64,000 nucleotides of DNA from Myrica gale (GCA_963930655.1 OZ005600.1:12341501-12405500); one strand, 5' to 3'. Positions 40,818-52,701 are shown, counted from the first letter of the stretch. The notes: generated from the letters alone by a model not told the origin. A program made the numbers and translations.

Positions 40818-41611
40818 TGGTGTTTATAATTTGGATTTTTATGTGTATTTCTTTTTAAACGAAATAATTTATATGATTATCTAGGGTTTGTGTTATATAT
40901 GAAGTTTGCCCTTTTCCGTTGTCCAATGTTTCTAGTTTAGATGCTATGCCAGTAGGCCCCAAGGCATTCAGAGGTCTGGGAAAGACAAATTTGGTTATGT
41001 CATCTTAAATTTTAGATGATGTGTTGGCTGGCCTCTTTTAACCTTAAACCCTGCAGTATTCCCATGTCGAGAAACCCATGGATGGGCAGCCAAGTGGTGG
41101 TTGCCGGGCGCATAGGAGATCACAGTGGAAGCACACATGCATTCATTATACGTATCGATAATAAGATATGTCGTGTGTTCTTGTTGGCAAGTTAACATTT
41201 AGTTACAGATTAATAGAGCTACCTAATTTAGTTTGCTCTGGTACCTTTGAGTTTGGTGAAACATGTGGTCTTAAAAGATTAATAGAGCTACCTAATTGTA
41301 GTTACAGGATTCAAACAATTAGTCAATGTTGTAACTCTCTACTCTCTTCCTCTGTTTGCAATTCCCAACTTAGATGTGATCAAGATTTTGGAAAGAACAA
41401 AAATTACATCTTTGCTTTAAAATCAAGCTCAAAGGAATGACATCTTGGGATGTAATAATAGGACTAACTACTTAGTGATAAGAACCATTTGCTGTAATCT
41501 ATGTGGTTTGTTTTTGGAAATTAGTCTTCATATTGTAGTATGAGTTTATGAGCACTAACGAACTTTGTTTGCTTTTCAGTTACTCATTGTGGCCACCTTT
41601 TGTTCTTCTAA

Positions 41612-44600
41612 ATGGACTGTTCAAGCTCACGATTGGAGAATGAGGGAGAAGTTCAATCTGTATATAACGACAATGATTTAACCGACGAAGATGACCCTGA
41701 AATTGGTTAGGCTTGTAATTTTGATAGTTTAGCGTCATATTATTTTTCTTACTTACCCAATTATGGCTTTGAAAATTGCATTTCTTATTTAATTTTTTAT
41801 ATTTAATTTAGAGATGGATGATAAAGAATACAATGTTGTGCTATATGAGGTGGTAGATATGGATGATAAAATTGAAGAACCAAAGACATCAATGATGTTT
41901 GATTCTACGGATGAAGTGTTACGCTACTATGTAAAGTATGCTAAGCAAGATGGTTTTGCTGTGATCAAAAGAGGCGTAAAAAAAAGTGGGGGGGTTGTCA
42001 GACACGTAACTTATGCTTGCATTCGTGAAGGCAAACAAAGGACAACCAAAAGTGAAGCTGTTCCAGCAATAATTAAAACGGGTTGTCCAGCCAGGATTTG
42101 TGCAATGTTATGTGCCAATGGAAGGTGGATTTTGACTAAGGTTGTGATTGAACATAACCATAGTCTAAGCCCAGGCAAAGCAAGGTTAATGAAATGCCAT
42201 AAACAAATAGAAGCTTCTGTGAAGAGAAGGCTAGACATAAATGACAGAGCTGGAATACGTGCAAGTAAGAATTTTAATTCTCTTGTTGTTGAAATGGGGG
42301 GGTATGAAAATCTCTCCTTTGGAGAGAAAGATTGTCGAAATTTTATTAACAAGGCAAGAGAGCTTCGGCTAGGTAAAGGAGGTGGTCAAGCACTTAGTGA
42401 ATATTTTGGTATAATGCAGAAGATAAACCCTGGCTTCTACTATGTGATGGACATGGATGACGATTGTAGGTTGCGAAATGTTTTTTGGGCTGATGCACGA
42501 AGTAGAGCAGCATATGAATACTTTGGGGATGTCATTTCATTTGACACAACGTACTTGACCAATAGATATGACATGTCATTCGCTCCTTTCGTAGATGTTA
42601 ATCATCATGGGCAGTCAATGCTGTTTGGGGCAGCACTAATATCAAGCGAGGATACAGAGACATTTGTGTGGTTGTTTGAAGCTTGGTTGGGTTGCATGAA
42701 CGGTAAAGCTCCAAGTGCAATTTTAACTGATCAGGCTAGGGCTATGAAGAATGCAATTGAAATAGTTTTCGGCAGGACGACACGACATAGATATTGTTTG
42801 TGGCACATTATGAAAAAACTACCAGAAAAGTTTGGGGCAAATCCGCACTTCGATGGTATTAGAGTTGCCTTAAATAATTGTGTGTATGAATCTGAAACGT
42901 GTGAACAGTTTGAGGAAAACTAGAAATTTCTAATTGAGACTTATCAATTAGAAGATAATACATGGTTGGAGAGGTTGTACGGTGAGAAGACTTTTTGGGT
43001 GCAGGCGTATGTGAAAGATACATTTTGGGCGGGAATGAATACAACTCAGCGGAGTGAAAGTATGAATGCATTTTTTGATGGTTATGTGCACTCACGGACC
43101 ACACTGAAAGAATTTGTTGATCAATTTGACAGTGCTTTGAGGAAAATGGTTGAGAAGGAGACAAATGCTGATTTCGATTCCTTTAATCGCATAATTCCAT
43201 GTTCAAGTCCCTTTCCTTTAGAGGAAAGCTTTCAAGATGTGTATACCAATGCGAAGTTCAAAGAAGTTCAGGGGGAGTTTCGGAAAGTTATGCAGTGTAA
43301 TCACTCTTGTCTCAAAGTAGAAGGTGCACTTTCTACTTTCGAAGTGATTCAACTAGGGGTTGTAAACAAAAATATTTTAAAAAAATCCTACTGTCTTCAT
43401 TACAATGAGGAAGAAATAGAGGTGAAGTGCACCTATGCATTGTTTGAAACGAGAGGTATCTTGTGCTGTCATGTCATTTCAGTGCTACTGTCAATGCAAG
43501 TTGCAAGGTTGCCAGGGAAATATTATCTTGCGAGATGGAGGAAGGACATAAGGCGACATTACACTTTTATTAAAGGGAGTTACGATGCTTTTCACGGTGA
43601 CCCTAATGATGAAAGATATGATCGCTTGTACAAGAAGTTCAATGAGTTAGCATCGCTCGCGTCTGTGGACGTGGACAGATACGACGAGGTGATGGGACAT
43701 GTTAATCAGTTGATAGATGAATTTCGTGCACTTGAGCCCATTCGGTGTTCCCAGCAACCTATTGTCGCAATTGCATCTTCTAATTGTAATGAAGTCATTC
43801 AAAGTAACACTGTTTCGACGACGCAAAGTAATATGGTCCTCAGCCCTGTGAAGGTTACACGTGTAGGGAGACCAAGGTCATTAAGAATGGTGTCTGCGAT
43901 GGAAAAAGCGGTGAAGAAGCCACAACGAAAAGCAAATAAGGCACCAGTTGAGAGAGATGCCGAACCAAGGAGCCGGAAAAAAAAGGTTGGAAACCTAATG
44001 TTATGTCCATTGATTTTCTTTGGTTTGGTTGGAAAGACATGTATGTATAACCATTGGTACTGTATTGTAGGCCTTACAAGCACTGCAAGATCAATCAACC
44101 GCTTCTGAAGCCCCGATGCCACTTTGTCTTATGGATGCTCAGCCAGGTCGTCAAATTTGTACGCAGGTATATACAAATATATTGAGACAAATGTGACACT
44201 TGTGTTTCCTTGACCTTCTTTGCTAATATTGTTGTCTCATGTTTGTATTAGGTTGGGGTGCCTGTTGATGTAACAATGGAGTTATCAAATATGGTACTTC
44301 AACACAATTTTGAAAAAGCTTTCAATGTAGCCTTACAGAGTAATGTTATGTCCATTGTCTCCTGGATCCTATCAACGGTATGGTTGTTTCATTTAATATT
44401 GTGCACTGTTTCGACTTTAAATAATTACACATTCAATTGGTTTAAGTACAATGTAAGTATTGCTCTACTTTTTTCAAGGTTGATCTACGTTGGATATTGT
44501 CTTCAGTTCCTCCCATGTTGAGTCAAGGAGTACTGCTTAACCTTTTGTGGCAGTTAGCTTGTGATCTCAAGAACAACTCACCACAAAAACTAGTTTGGAT

Positions 44601-44787
44601 GACACTCGTGGCCAATTCCATGATTCCAGCCGACCCGGGAATAGCTATGCATGCCAAGCCCATCCTATTTCAAGTTCATGCCCTACTTAGCCATCATAGT
44701 ACATTGCCATCTATATCCACAGGCGAAATGTCAAGTATCCGTCTTTTGCTGCATGCCATCAATTCCATGCTCATGGTTCTCAATTGA
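41612..44787 (+). pseudogene. FAR1/Jittery-type MULE transposase fused to a VARICOSE (EDC4) C-terminal domain, one in-frame TAG
   Basis: Predicted exons are 41612-41705, 41812-43985, 44071-44166, 44252-44377 and 44479-44787. All junctions are GT-AG and keep frame (932 codons plus stop). Residues ~50-140 form the FAR1 zinc-binding domain (CIREGK, CPARICAMLCANGRWIL, IEHNHSLSP). The MULE catalytic core follows from about 270 (VISFDTTYLTN; APSAILTDQARAMKNAI; HRYCLWHIMKKLPEKF; TQRSESMNAFF). A SWIM finger (CTYALFETRGILCCHVISVL) lies near 570. A basic tail ends in RKKK. Exon 3 is unassigned. Exons 4-5 (residues 789-932) match VARICOSE. TAG at 42921-42923 replaces the expected Trp after FEEN. Without readthrough only a 401-residue N-terminal product is made. 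Confidence 0.88.
44252..44787 (+). pseudogene. VCS: Captured VARICOSE/EDC4 C-terminal exons
   Basis: Exon 4 reads PVDVTMELSNMV...FEKAFNVALQSN...SIVSWILST. Exon 5 reads VDLRWILSSVPPMLSQGVLL, LLWQLACDL, WMTLVANSMIPAD, IAMHAKPILFQVHALL and SSIRLLLHAINSMLMVLN, then stops. In VARICOSE the matching order is PMDPTTELSRLI, SALQRSDVSIVSWLCSQ, VDLRGLL, LSQGVLLSLLQQLACDI, IAVHARPIFEQVY, SAIRLIMHVINSMLM. VARICOSE scaffolds the DCP1-DCP2 mRNA-decapping complex, and this all-helical end is its conserved C-terminal domain. The intron between the exons is kept, so capture was from genomic DNA. The frame is open to the natural C-terminus. The WD40 region is absent. Confidence 0.88.
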
Positions 44788-45159
44788 TATCACGTAGTCT
44801 TAAAATTAGTGTCCTTGTACTTCTAATGTGACCTCGTTATTTTTGTACTTGTAGAAGTCTTGTTATTTTCGATGTGGATCACTCGGATAAAACTTTAGAT
44901 ATGTATTTATTTCCTCTTGCTTGCATGTGGGGAAAAACATTGTTAGTTACTGCCATGAGTTATAGGAATTTTCAATGAATTGCTATAATACCTTTTTGTA
45001 ATTTATTTTAAACATGAAAGCATGGGCATTGACAATGCAACAGCCCTAGAGGGAACTCAGAGGGAACTCGAAGCAATTAGCGGAACTAGACCAAATGGTG
45101 GCGAGAATGATACATGAAAGCTATGGTGTAGAGCAGTAAAAATAAACTTACCAAATTTT

Positions 45160-45628
45160 GATTTGCACCCTCGTTACGTCATTAACTTACCAAATTTTGG
45201 ATTGTACAAGAAAAGTAAAAATAAAAATCTATACAATACATTTGAAAATTTTGAATGTTGTGTAGTGTAGTGTAGTGTGAAACATTAAAAAACCACGAAA
45301 TTGAAGCAAAAAAAATAAAAAATTTGATGTCGCCCCAACCCAGCGCGCGTCCTGTCGCGCAGGGCGCGCGCGACAGCCTATATTGGCTGTCGCGCGCGCG
45401 TCCTATCGCGCAGGACGCGCGCGACAACCTATATTACAGCAATTTTTTTTTTCAATTTTGTGGTTTTTTTATGTTTCACACTACACTGCACTATGTTCAA
45501 AACTTTCAAATTACACTACGTTCAAAATTTTCAGATGTATAGTGAAAGATTTTTATTTTATTTTTATTTTTCTTGTACAATCCAAAATTGGGTATATTCA
45601 TCACGTGACGTAATGAGGGTGCAAATCT
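45160..45628. repeat. Fold-back element with GC-rich hairpin centre, between the convergent MULE genes
   Basis: Two inverted arms of about 170 bp (TTTGCACCCTCGTTACGTCA at 45161 against TGACGTAATGAGGGTGCAAA at 45607) surround a GC-rich core. The core contains GCGCGCGACAGCC-TATATT-GGCTGTCGCGCGC at about 45367-45400, a near-perfect hairpin, followed by another CGCGCGCGACA copy at about 45415. The flanks are AT-rich, so the core is a sharp GC island. It may be a MITE nested in the MULE. It also sits where the convergent transcripts would end. Confidence 0.8.
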
Positions 45629-45895
45629 AATAATTTTATTTATACACCTAGGTAGTTCTCATTTATCTAAAACAGCAAGAAGCATAAATGAACCACCAAA
45701 AATTACACATTAACAACCTGAGAAGTACAATGGAACCATAAGCTACCTGCAGCAAGAAATGCAGGAACCAAAATTTGGTAAACTATAACATTCGAATATA
45801 GGAAGTCTGCACTACATTACAAAAGTATAGTGCATAATATCTTCAGAGAAGATCAGTTTCTAAATGTGTCATAAACTCTACAGAGAAGAACAGTC

Positions 45896-46373
45896 TCAAG
45901 ACGTGGACGAGGATGAGGATTTGTTTTTTTCTGCCAAACCTATGGCCGCTAATCCCAAGAGCAGTTCCTCCCTCTGCCTCTCCAAATCAGGATCCCTCCT
46001 GAGAGCCTGCAACTCCGCTCTGAGCCTCTGTAACTCAGTGTCCTTCGAACGCAATTCATTTTGCAGTCGATGGATCTTGCGATGCAATACTGGGATATAT
46101 TCTAATGGGTCCCTTTCGAACGTCTCGAGATCTACCCACTCCCAAAATTTGCAAGGGGATGGCCCCTACAGAAGACCAAAGAACAGACAAAGACGTCTCC
46201 AAATGGCTTTTAATCTAAGCAGAAATGATTAAAGTAAAAGTGCAGATTCACCATGTACTCACCGAGTGTTGTGCGTCTTGCCCGCATATTAGATACCTTC
46301 GACCCGGATTGTCTATTGTCCACGAAGTTAATTCCCGTGCCGGGATGTTGCATAGACATCGTCTTGGTGCCAT
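45896..46373 (-). CDS. GRF-type zinc finger / coiled-coil protein carried by the MULE
   Basis: Two exons on the minus strand, 46373-46263 and 46165-45896, separated by a 97-bp GTGAGT...TAG intron at a codon boundary, give 126 residues. The GRF zinc finger spans both exons: CLC (Cys6, Cys8), TSWTIDNPGRRYLIC (Cys30), PCKFWEWVD (Cys42). The pattern C-x-C...NPGRR(Y/F)..C...C.(F/W).W is diagnostic. A charged coiled coil (HRKIHRLQNELRSKDTELQR) follows, then a Ser-rich tail. GRF fingers bind nucleic acid, single-stranded DNA in characterised animal proteins. The frame is intact. The gene faces the transposase gene, like mudrB faces mudrA in MuDR, although MURB is not a GRF protein. A 5' untranslated exon near 47290-47600 is likely (CAG/GTATAT donor). 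Confidence 0.78.
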
Positions 46374-46399
46374 AGATTGAAGTTCAGGTTCCAAAATAT

Positions 46400-47671
46400 T
46401 CTCTTTACCTGCAGGTATTGGCACTCATATTCAAATCTGGTAATCAAGACCCAAAAACGATTAGTTTATAAACTAAAGAGCAATGTGCAATATAAAATGT
46501 TGCTAACACATAGGCAAATGAATGGGGTTGCTTTTATTTATTTCTGTTTACTTATTTTCTGAAGGGAGAATACCAAAAGTAATCCAATGATACAATGCTA
46601 CTAAAAAAATATATCATATACCAATACAGGGTGATTATAGATATACATCATTACTTGGACAAGAACAATTGACTTAGAACTTTCTTATAAACAAAAAAAT
46701 AATCAGAATATTGTATGAAGAGTTGAGTTATGTAGATATGCATGATATTTGCGAAAATGCAATGCTTAGAAATGAACTTAGATTACGAACAGTCAATTGG
46801 GTTAGAAAACCATTTCATTACACAAGAACAATTAGCAGAAAACCATCATTTACTTTTCCTCTCATTCTTTTTTCCACTTTCAAACAAATTTATGGTTATG
46901 TTCTATTGCATTTGATCTTTAACCTTAATTTGTATTCCTTTTATAGTAACTTCTAATTTTGTTTCTAAAGCTCCTCAAACATGCATGTATATATACTCCT
47001 TTAACCACATAGATTCGTGAAAAACTTCATCATATTGACCCCAAAATGAAAATATCAAAGAATGCACAACAAATTGAATAAACCATTGCCATGAGAATAT
47101 AAATATTGTATCTGTGAAATTAGTATATGAAAAATGGGTTAAACATTCTCACTAAAAAGACTAATAAAAAACCCAAACTAGTTCCTTGAATGAAATCACA
47201 TTAAACTGTCGTATTTCTTAGGTTAGCCGTATCAATAAAAATGTACATTATAAACAGAGACACAAAAGGAAAAATTTTAAGTGATATACCTGTGAAGTAT
47301 CTCCAAGTTCAGCAATTCTCCACACGACCCTTTCTCATCTTTTTTATTTTCCTGGTGCCGCCCAAAAAGAAACCATGAAAGAAACTAAAAGGCATTAACT
47401 GTGCATAGACAAAACTGTTATAATAGCCACCGAAAAAATGAAGAAAAACACAAATAAATAAAGACCGGCACCTTGTCGTTGAGACAGAGAACGGCACCTT
47501 CTCGTTGAGGTCGTAGACTTGCGGGCTGGTCTATCCGGTCCGACTTGGAGGATTTGAGATTTTCAGAGAGACGGAGAGTGACAGTGAGAGAGAGACGTGA
47601 TTTCAATTTAATTGGGGAGACACAGAAAAAACCGGTCCTCTGATCGAAAACTCAAAACCGGTCTATTTGCT
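46400..47671 (-). other. Promoter/leader side of the GRF gene within the MULE
   Basis: An AT-rich stretch without recognisable coding sequence. A GC-richer part (47440-47640), next to the right terminal repeat, has CTCTCTCTC-type leader sequence on the minus strand and a possible donor at 47289, matching an acceptor (CTGCAG) near 46413. It probably holds a non-coding first exon and a long intron. Confidence 0.4.
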
Positions 47672-47764
47672 AAAAGAGAATCGGTCTCAATTTCAAATTA
47701 AAAAACGCCTCCACGTCGGATGGGAGGACGCGAGGCGAACCCCAGAAGACCGTGTAACATTTCT
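47672..47764 (-). repeat. Right terminal inverted repeat of the MULE
   Basis: In reverse complement it begins GAGAAATGTTACACGGTC. It differs from the left repeat at three positions and by one T in a T run. Outside it lies the second copy of ATTCTACCAC. Confidence 0.93.
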
Positions 47765-48027
47765 CATTCTACCACCGAACATATTCAGAATTCAAACACA
47801 AAAACCAATACATTTTACACAATCTCCAACAACTTTTTAATTTTTTATTCAACATAAATTTTCTCTCTCTATACTTTTTCACATAACTCCAATATTTTTT
47901 TTATTAAACAATTACATCAAATCATTTATCTCTCCACTTTACACAAACACCAATAAAACACTATTCAACATAAAAATTCACAACTTCTCTAAAATCCTAC
48001 AATTTTTTCTCAAAACGAACCTCACCC

Positions 48028-51000
48028 TGATCTTTTGTTCTTCGTTGGGTTTCAGCTGGGATCTTGCGAAGATTTTTAGGATAAAATATGCAAGCAGGCT
48101 TACAGTTTGCAACCATACTTAACCCAGTTTTGTACAGAACTTTATATATTCAGCTAAAGGAAGAAATCCACGCAACCTAAAAGAGAAAGTGTTTGTTTCT
48201 TGTCTTTAAGGAAGAAATCTACAAGACCTAAAAGAGAAATGTACGTGTTTGTTTCTTGTCTTTTGTACGAGTAAATATAATATGAAGTAATTTCAAGTGA
48301 ATTATTATATTTCAGTAGTACAGTATTATAATTTTCGGTGTTTGGATGATACCTCAAACATGTTTCTTGAAATTACTTTTCAAAGTTTGATGTCCATTGT
48401 ATTTTTCATAATCTTGTATGATTAGTAAATTTGATTCGTAGCATCAATTTGAGATTTATTAAAAATAAAATCTTCGATCAATTGAACAAACATATATTTA
48501 TTTGTAATAAATAAAATATTTATTTTAAAAAAATAAAGTACATCAAATAAACTAAGAAATGTATATTTAGGATACTAGTTTATACTTTAAACTGTGTATT
48601 AGAATGTAAAAACTCAGATATTAGATTAAAAACTCATATTAGTCTTTAATAATATTATATATATTTCTTGTTAGATCAACCTTTTTACATAATTAATAGC
48701 AATTTATCCTATTATTTTATCTGATTTTGAGTTTAAATAATGTTTTTACATTGTAGCTCATATAAAATTTAGAAAGCGATACGATTAATTAAGACTTTGT
48801 TCACAAAGTACCGGCGTAAAAGATTTCTCTCATCTTTACCCAAAAAAAGAAGTAGTGAATTTAGAAAAGTTAATTCACAAAGTAACGGTAGTTTGCACCG
48901 TTTATTTTCTTGTTCTACATAATTACCAGGTTTGAAGTCCAACCTTCTGTACGTAGTCTAGCCAGTTGTATTAAACCGTCCATCGGACAGGTCAAGATTT
49001 GGCCTTCTTCAGCACTTCAACAAACTTTTCGTACATTCGACCGACGAAGTCAAAATTTATCACATGGGGAATTACATATTTGGTATTAAATTTAGGCATC
49101 GATGTAGAAAAAGTTGGGACCGATTGGGATGCTGACTTACCGACGTGGTTAGGCTGCTTTTTGCCGTGGCGGCTGGTGAAAAATCACTTTTAAGTCAACT
49201 TGGCAAAGATTGAAAAATCAGGGCTCGCCCTAAAGCGAGAGCAAGATCGCTCTCTTCCTCTCTGCTCAGAAAAGTGTGGTTGCAATTTGTTTGACCAGAT
49301 CCATTTTCTTTCATAAAGAAGGTAGAGAGGAAATCTAGGGTGGCTGCAAGGAAACTTCATGCTACATTGTTCTTTTGTATGGTGGAATTGTGGGGGACAA
49401 ATTAGGGTTCAAAAAATTATCTGCATCGGAGGAAAATTTTGAATGAATATTATTTGAAAAATATATCTTTTTTAACGATAGGGGTTTCCCCACATTGCAT
49501 GCCAGGAATGAATATTGTGAAAGCTACTTTTGGGTCGCTTTGCTTTTGATCGTTGTCATGATCTTCAGTGGCATGCATATTTCTACCAACTTGTGAATTA
49601 GTATGTGGCGCTTGTGTACCCAATCTTCGGATGCACTTATTGGGTCCTATCCATAAAGCCTTTGGCGCTACTTTTTTTTGGTTTCACAAGGAGAAAATGA
49701 AGTTGAGGTCTACCTCCACCCGTTCATTTCTCTTGTTAATGTTTTCCATATTTTTGGCCCGATCGTTTAGTTAATAAGGTACAAATTAAGACACATGCGG
49801 CGGCCGTCTAATTAGTGCAAACAACAATATTGTATTTTGGCTATTTTCTCCATATCTATATATTGCTGATTTGATGGGAATTGGAATTCCATGTGTAACT
49901 AATAACTATTGTGAACTGATTTTAGTTTGAATTTAGGTAAAGAAGCTCATGACAACTACTATGCACGCTTGCATTTGTCACGATATATATAGTCATGCCT
50001 TACGTTGTCGTATGGTGGTCACAAATGGGCGTGCGCGAGTCCAAGTCTTTGTTTTTCATTTGAAAAATCAGACACTAGGGAATTCTTATCCGATAAAACA
50101 AATGAAGGGTTTGTTTTTCATGTGCTCATATTAGAACGTCCCAAACGAAAACAAACGAACAAAGCGTGGCTAGCTGTAACACTGCCAAATATGGCCACCT
50201 AACCCTACTTCTACGTTCAACATGCCTTAGCCATATCATGATGGAAGGTCAAGACATTCCTTTTCCTAAAGGGAACACATGATCTTACAACGTTGGAAAG
50301 AGAAAATTCTAAGCACCATCTCAAACAGTCTTATGGTCCATGAAATCCGAGGGAATCGAGTTGCTTAGACAACTTGTATTGCGACTTTATAGCATCAAAG
50401 TTGAGCTTCTCCTTCTCCTTTTTTTTCCTAAGATAATCATTTGGGTAATTTCTTGCTCACAAGATATCCCAATCTGTTCACTTACGTAGTACTTGTGCCA
50501 ATTGTTTTAAAAGGGAATACCACAAAATTCTCGTGCTGATTCAGCCGTTCAGGGACCGTCGTTTTTAAAAGAAACGCAAATCACGCGTGTTAAAAGGAGT
50601 CTGAAGTTTCAAATCCTAATTTATTCATTAAATAGGTAGCAATTCAATTTCGTGTACCATCGAACCACCTCAGCATTTATGAGAAATGGGACACCCATGT
50701 CCCATGTGGCGGGCTGCAGGTCACCTATCCATTCATGACGAAAATGTCGACCACACGATTTTTCTGATTTTGAAGTTTTTTGAGCTCTTCACGACGAAAA
50801 TGGTGACCACATGATTTTTCTGATTTTTAAGTTTGTTTAAGTTCTGGTATTTTTATCATTTTGTATTTTTTTTTCTATATCTAAAGTCTGTTAAACTTGA
50901 CTCTGATTTAAACTGGATGCTTACATTAAAAAATTTAAAAATTTAAATATATAAATTGCTATTTTAATAATTGACTAGTTGATATATGATTATACTCAGT

Positions 51001-51794
51001 CAAGTCGAATGAGAAGAGTCTAGTCAGTCAACTGGAGTGTCAACCACGCCAGCGAAGACTGATTTCTTATTCTGAGTGATAAAATTTTAGGGTGTTTAAA
51101 ATTTTGGGTATATAAATTGGTGAAGCTTAGTCATGCTCGCGTATATAAAATGAAAAGATAGAGTGGAAAGTGAAAAAAAAAATGTATGGAAAGTGGTGAA
51201 AAAATAAAAAAGTTTATGAGAGTTTCTTAAAAAATGAGGAAAGAAAAATGTTTCTAATGATGATAAAATTTTAGAGATTCAAAATTTTGATTGCTGAATA
51301 CAGCTTAGTCATGCTTTCGTCCAATTTTTTTTGACATATTTTTTTTTCTGGTCTAACTCTCCGAGTTGAAAACTAAGGGACTTAAACCCTAGAAAAGTAA
51401 ATAAGATTAAGCGATATGACATTGAAATGGATTCAATTAACCTTATAAAGAAAAAAAAATAGTCAAATAATGTGTGGTTTCTTTGATCTTGCGTTCTGAT
51501 GTGAGATGTGTCTGAAAGGAAGGCCATATACTGAACGATATACATCATGATAGTAAGTTGAGGCGACAAATTAGGAGTCCCACGTGGGGGACCAATCGGA
51601 AAGAGCTTCGAGTAGGGTCATTCAAATTTCATGAATGTTCTCTGCTTTCTCCGAATAAGACTTCCCCTAAAGGAGTTGGAGCCGGAGGCCCATCACACGT
51701 TTCAGTTCGCACCCAAAGCTGAATGAATTATCAGAGCCACTAATTAATCATCCTTAAAGGCCCTAATCATTTGAAGCATTCAACCAATATTTTT
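48028..51794. other. Gene-less AT-rich stretch with small direct repeats
   Basis: No gene is supported. Direct repeats: AAGGAAGAAATC(C/T)AC...CTAAAAGAGAAA...TTTGTTTCTTGTCTTT, two units at about 48158-48207 and 48208-48262; and TTCA(T/C)GACGAAAATG(T/G)...TTTTTCTGATTTT, two units at about 50733 and 50789. The open frame at 48999-49193 has no recognisable domain. TTTTAG..(T)TTCAAAATTTT blocks at about 51080 and 51270 look like relics of a MITE. Confidence 0.45.
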
Positions 51795-52165
51795 TTCAAT
51801 CAACGTTTTTATATGGATTAGTACATTTTGTATCTATTATTTTTCTCACATTACATTTACCAATTATTGATTTAAGACACTTCACTTCTTCTTTTAAAAT
51901 TTTTAGTTAATTTAGACGAAAAATAATTTTTTAACATGCGAAATTACAATTTTGTCCCATAAATTTTTTACAATGATAATTTATGAGGGTAAAATTGTAA
52001 TTTTGGAAACAAAATATTTTTTTTCCCAAATTAGCGGAAAATTTTAGCAGAATGTGCAAATTATCTGAAAATCAATAGTTGATGAGTGCAATGTGACAAA
52101 AATAATAGATTGAGTTTCAAATATCTAACCTCAAAAGTTAGAGGGGGTAAAGTGTATTTATTTCT
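51795..52165. repeat. Inverted-repeat MITE, family 1, copy 2
   Basis: A diverged partner of 5090-5482. It shares the central block around TTTAGACGAAAAATAATTTTT, the inverted TGAGGGTAAAATTGTAATTTT and the arm TTGATGAGTGCAATGTGACA. The right end GTAAAGTGTATTTAT mirrors the left-end sequence of copy 1. Confidence 0.6.
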
Positions 52166-52701
52166 TTTTATATTATAGATAATATCATAATTATAGCTTC
52201 TAAATATCGAAGAATCTGTGTAATTGATTAATGCAAATCATCCGCTGCACCAGTGAAAATTTTCGCACACGAAAATAGACCGAAAAAAAGAAATTATGCG
52301 TCAAAATATTAAATACTAAATTGGAGTTTGATTTGGGTCCGAATTTGAGTTGCCAACCTGTGGTTGTTTGAAAAATTATACTTCATATATTCCTCCACCG
52401 AACGTCAAAATTTTTTTTTTATGGATTTATATTTTAGATACGAAAAATTGAATATTGTCGTCTATGGATGACGAGCTTGGCAAGGAAATTATAGAAAATA
52501 TAATACCTTATAAATCTAACTACATTTGAGTTGACATGTTTAGCGTGCAAATTATTGTTTTAATATAGTAGGTCAACAATCAGAACATCGTCCAAATTAC
52601 GTTTGGATAATTATAATGTAATTTCGTCAAAATCATAAAAGGCTTGGATCGGATATCTAATTGCTTCCTAGCTGGGAAGCAAATGAATTTTCCCGTTCTT
52701 A

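Larger units (their letters stand above)
40379..47774. mobile_element. Complete Mutator-like element (MULE) with 10-bp target duplication and two convergent genes
   Basis: The element runs 40389-47764 (7,376 bp). ATTCTACCAC occurs at 40379-40388 and 47765-47774. Terminal inverted repeats of about 94 bp differ at three positions and by one base of a T run. The plus-strand gene encodes a FAR1/Jittery-type transposase that continues in frame into VARICOSE-like exons. The minus-strand gene encodes a GRF zinc-finger protein. A fold-back repeat lies between their 3' ends. Near-identical termini and an exact duplication mean that the insertion is recent. One nonsense codon interrupts the transposase. 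Confidence 0.95.
40331..48027. repeat. MITE split by the large MULE
   Basis: The left part (40331-40388) begins GGGTATGTTCGTTTTCACC. The right part (47775 to about 48027) ends in the inverted counterpart AAAACGAACCTCACCC. AAGGATTCT near the left end is matched by AAAATCCTA near the right end. Removing the MULE and one target copy leaves an AT-rich MITE of about 310 bp. It resembles the MITE in the Copia 3' LTR (15403). Confidence 0.6.

Noticed and set aside
45324..45613. Open frames through the GC-rich hairpin inside the MULE
   Set aside because: Arg/Ala-rich translations arise from the CGCGCG palindrome on both strands; repeat, not gene.
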